From: Proteobacteria bacterium UBA6920
Lineage (GTDB): Bacteria > Pseudomonadota > Gammaproteobacteria > SG8-11
DNA: 12,824 nucleotides
Direction: 5' to 3'
Assembly (NCBI GenBank): GCA_002448875.1
Contig: DKAS01000119.1
Coordinates: 1-12,824 of the forward strand
This document shows, in pieces, positions 12,603 to 12,824 of this stretch. The translations under genes and the position numbers were made by a program. The notes beneath the pieces were generated by a model that searched no databases, had not been told where the DNA came from, and saw nothing but the letters and a program-made list of their open reading frames with translations. Positions within the stretch are counted from its first letter, which is position 1. Every line of letters begins with the position of its first letter.

Positions 12603-12824
12603 ATGAGTTGGTGGGGGAAACTTCTTGGCGGCACCTTCGGTTTCATGCTGGGCGGTCCGCTGGGCGCCCTGCTGGGCACGGCCATCGGTCATCAACTGGA
12701 TCAGGGGCTGGGACGCCTGGCCGCCGAGACACCAGGTCTGGGCGATACCGAGCGCGTGCAGCAGGCGTTTTTTGCCGCTACGTTCACCGTCATGGGCCAC
12801 CTGGCCAAGGCCGACGGCCGGGTC
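12603..12824 (+). CDS. djlA: DjlA-type membrane-anchored DnaJ-like co-chaperone (5' part)
   Basis: The first 74 residues of a protein that runs off the window. The ATG at 12603 has AAGGA eight bases upstream. MSWWGKLLGGTFGFMLGG begins a glycine-rich transmembrane segment (about 4-32), with the glycine pattern typical of the DjlA dimerising anchor. The TerB-like domain then begins with VQQAFFAATFTVMGHLAKAD, a strong DjlA signature. DjlA proteins are inner-membrane J-domain co-chaperones of DnaK (about 250-270 residues) and are found mainly in gammaproteobacteria. The J-domain itself lies beyond the window, so its HPD motif cannot be checked. Confidence 0.92.
   Translation, partial: MSWWGKLLGGTFGFMLGGPLGALLGTAIGHQLDQGLGRLAAETPGLGDTERVQQAFFAATFTVMGHLAKADGRV

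Overview
The window looks like a GC-rich chromosomal segment from a gammaproteobacterium. The strongest pointers are the start of a DjlA-type co-chaperone at the right edge, a NarX/NarL-type two-component pair, and a cold-shock gene whose ribosome-binding region resembles enterobacterial cspA. Two periplasmic thioredoxin-fold genes side by side, plus a second TlpA domain further on, would suit a respiratory or sulfur-oxidising lineage such as Chromatiales relatives. That placement is inference. I see no phage genes, transposases, CRISPR array, tRNA or rRNA.

Layout. (1) 42-3485, plus strand: five tightly packed genes, each overlapping the next (4, 20, 17 and 4 bp). They encode a membrane-anchored TlpA-like thioredoxin, an exported SoxW-like thioredoxin, a TolC-family outer membrane channel, a short HlyD/RND-type periplasmic adaptor and an acylphosphatase. 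No inner-membrane pump is encoded among them. (2) 3518-5732, minus strand: a NarX-like histidine kinase followed by a NarL-like response regulator, converging on the first operon. (3) 6021-7550, plus strand: an exported protein with an Ig-like N-terminal domain and ten copies of a 36-residue repeat with a Trp and Asp-Asp signature. (4) 7600-9285, minus strand: a short alpha-glucan phosphorylase. Its end converges on gene 3 around a 12-bp hairpin. (5) 9574-10077, plus strand: a small membrane protein with a duplicated DUF2892-like half, followed by a clear intrinsic terminator. (6) 10248-11573, plus strand: an exported fusion of a degenerate alpha/beta-hydrolase-like domain and a TlpA-like thioredoxin domain. 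(7) 11574-12072: a long, unusually AT-rich non-coding stretch that probably holds the promoter and leader of the cold-shock gene (12073-12276), which is followed by a terminator. (8) 12603-12824: the 5' end of djlA, cut by the window edge.

How the genes may work together. The first operon joins periplasmic thiol-disulfide chemistry to two of the three parts of a tripartite exporter. The two-component pair next to it is a candidate regulator, but nothing in the sequence proves this. The rest of the window looks like independent transcription units for storage-polysaccharide use, envelope functions and stress responses.

Most notable observations: a perfect 31-bp inverted repeat that begins at base 1 and copies part of the first gene in reverse (possibly an assembly foldback); the regular 36-residue repeat protein; the hydrolase-TlpA fusion without a nucleophile serine; a cluster of four TTCAGC hexamers in the glgP/DUF2892 intergenic region; and the cold-shock leader with a terminator-like hairpin. 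I found no convincing new multi-gene defence or mobile system.
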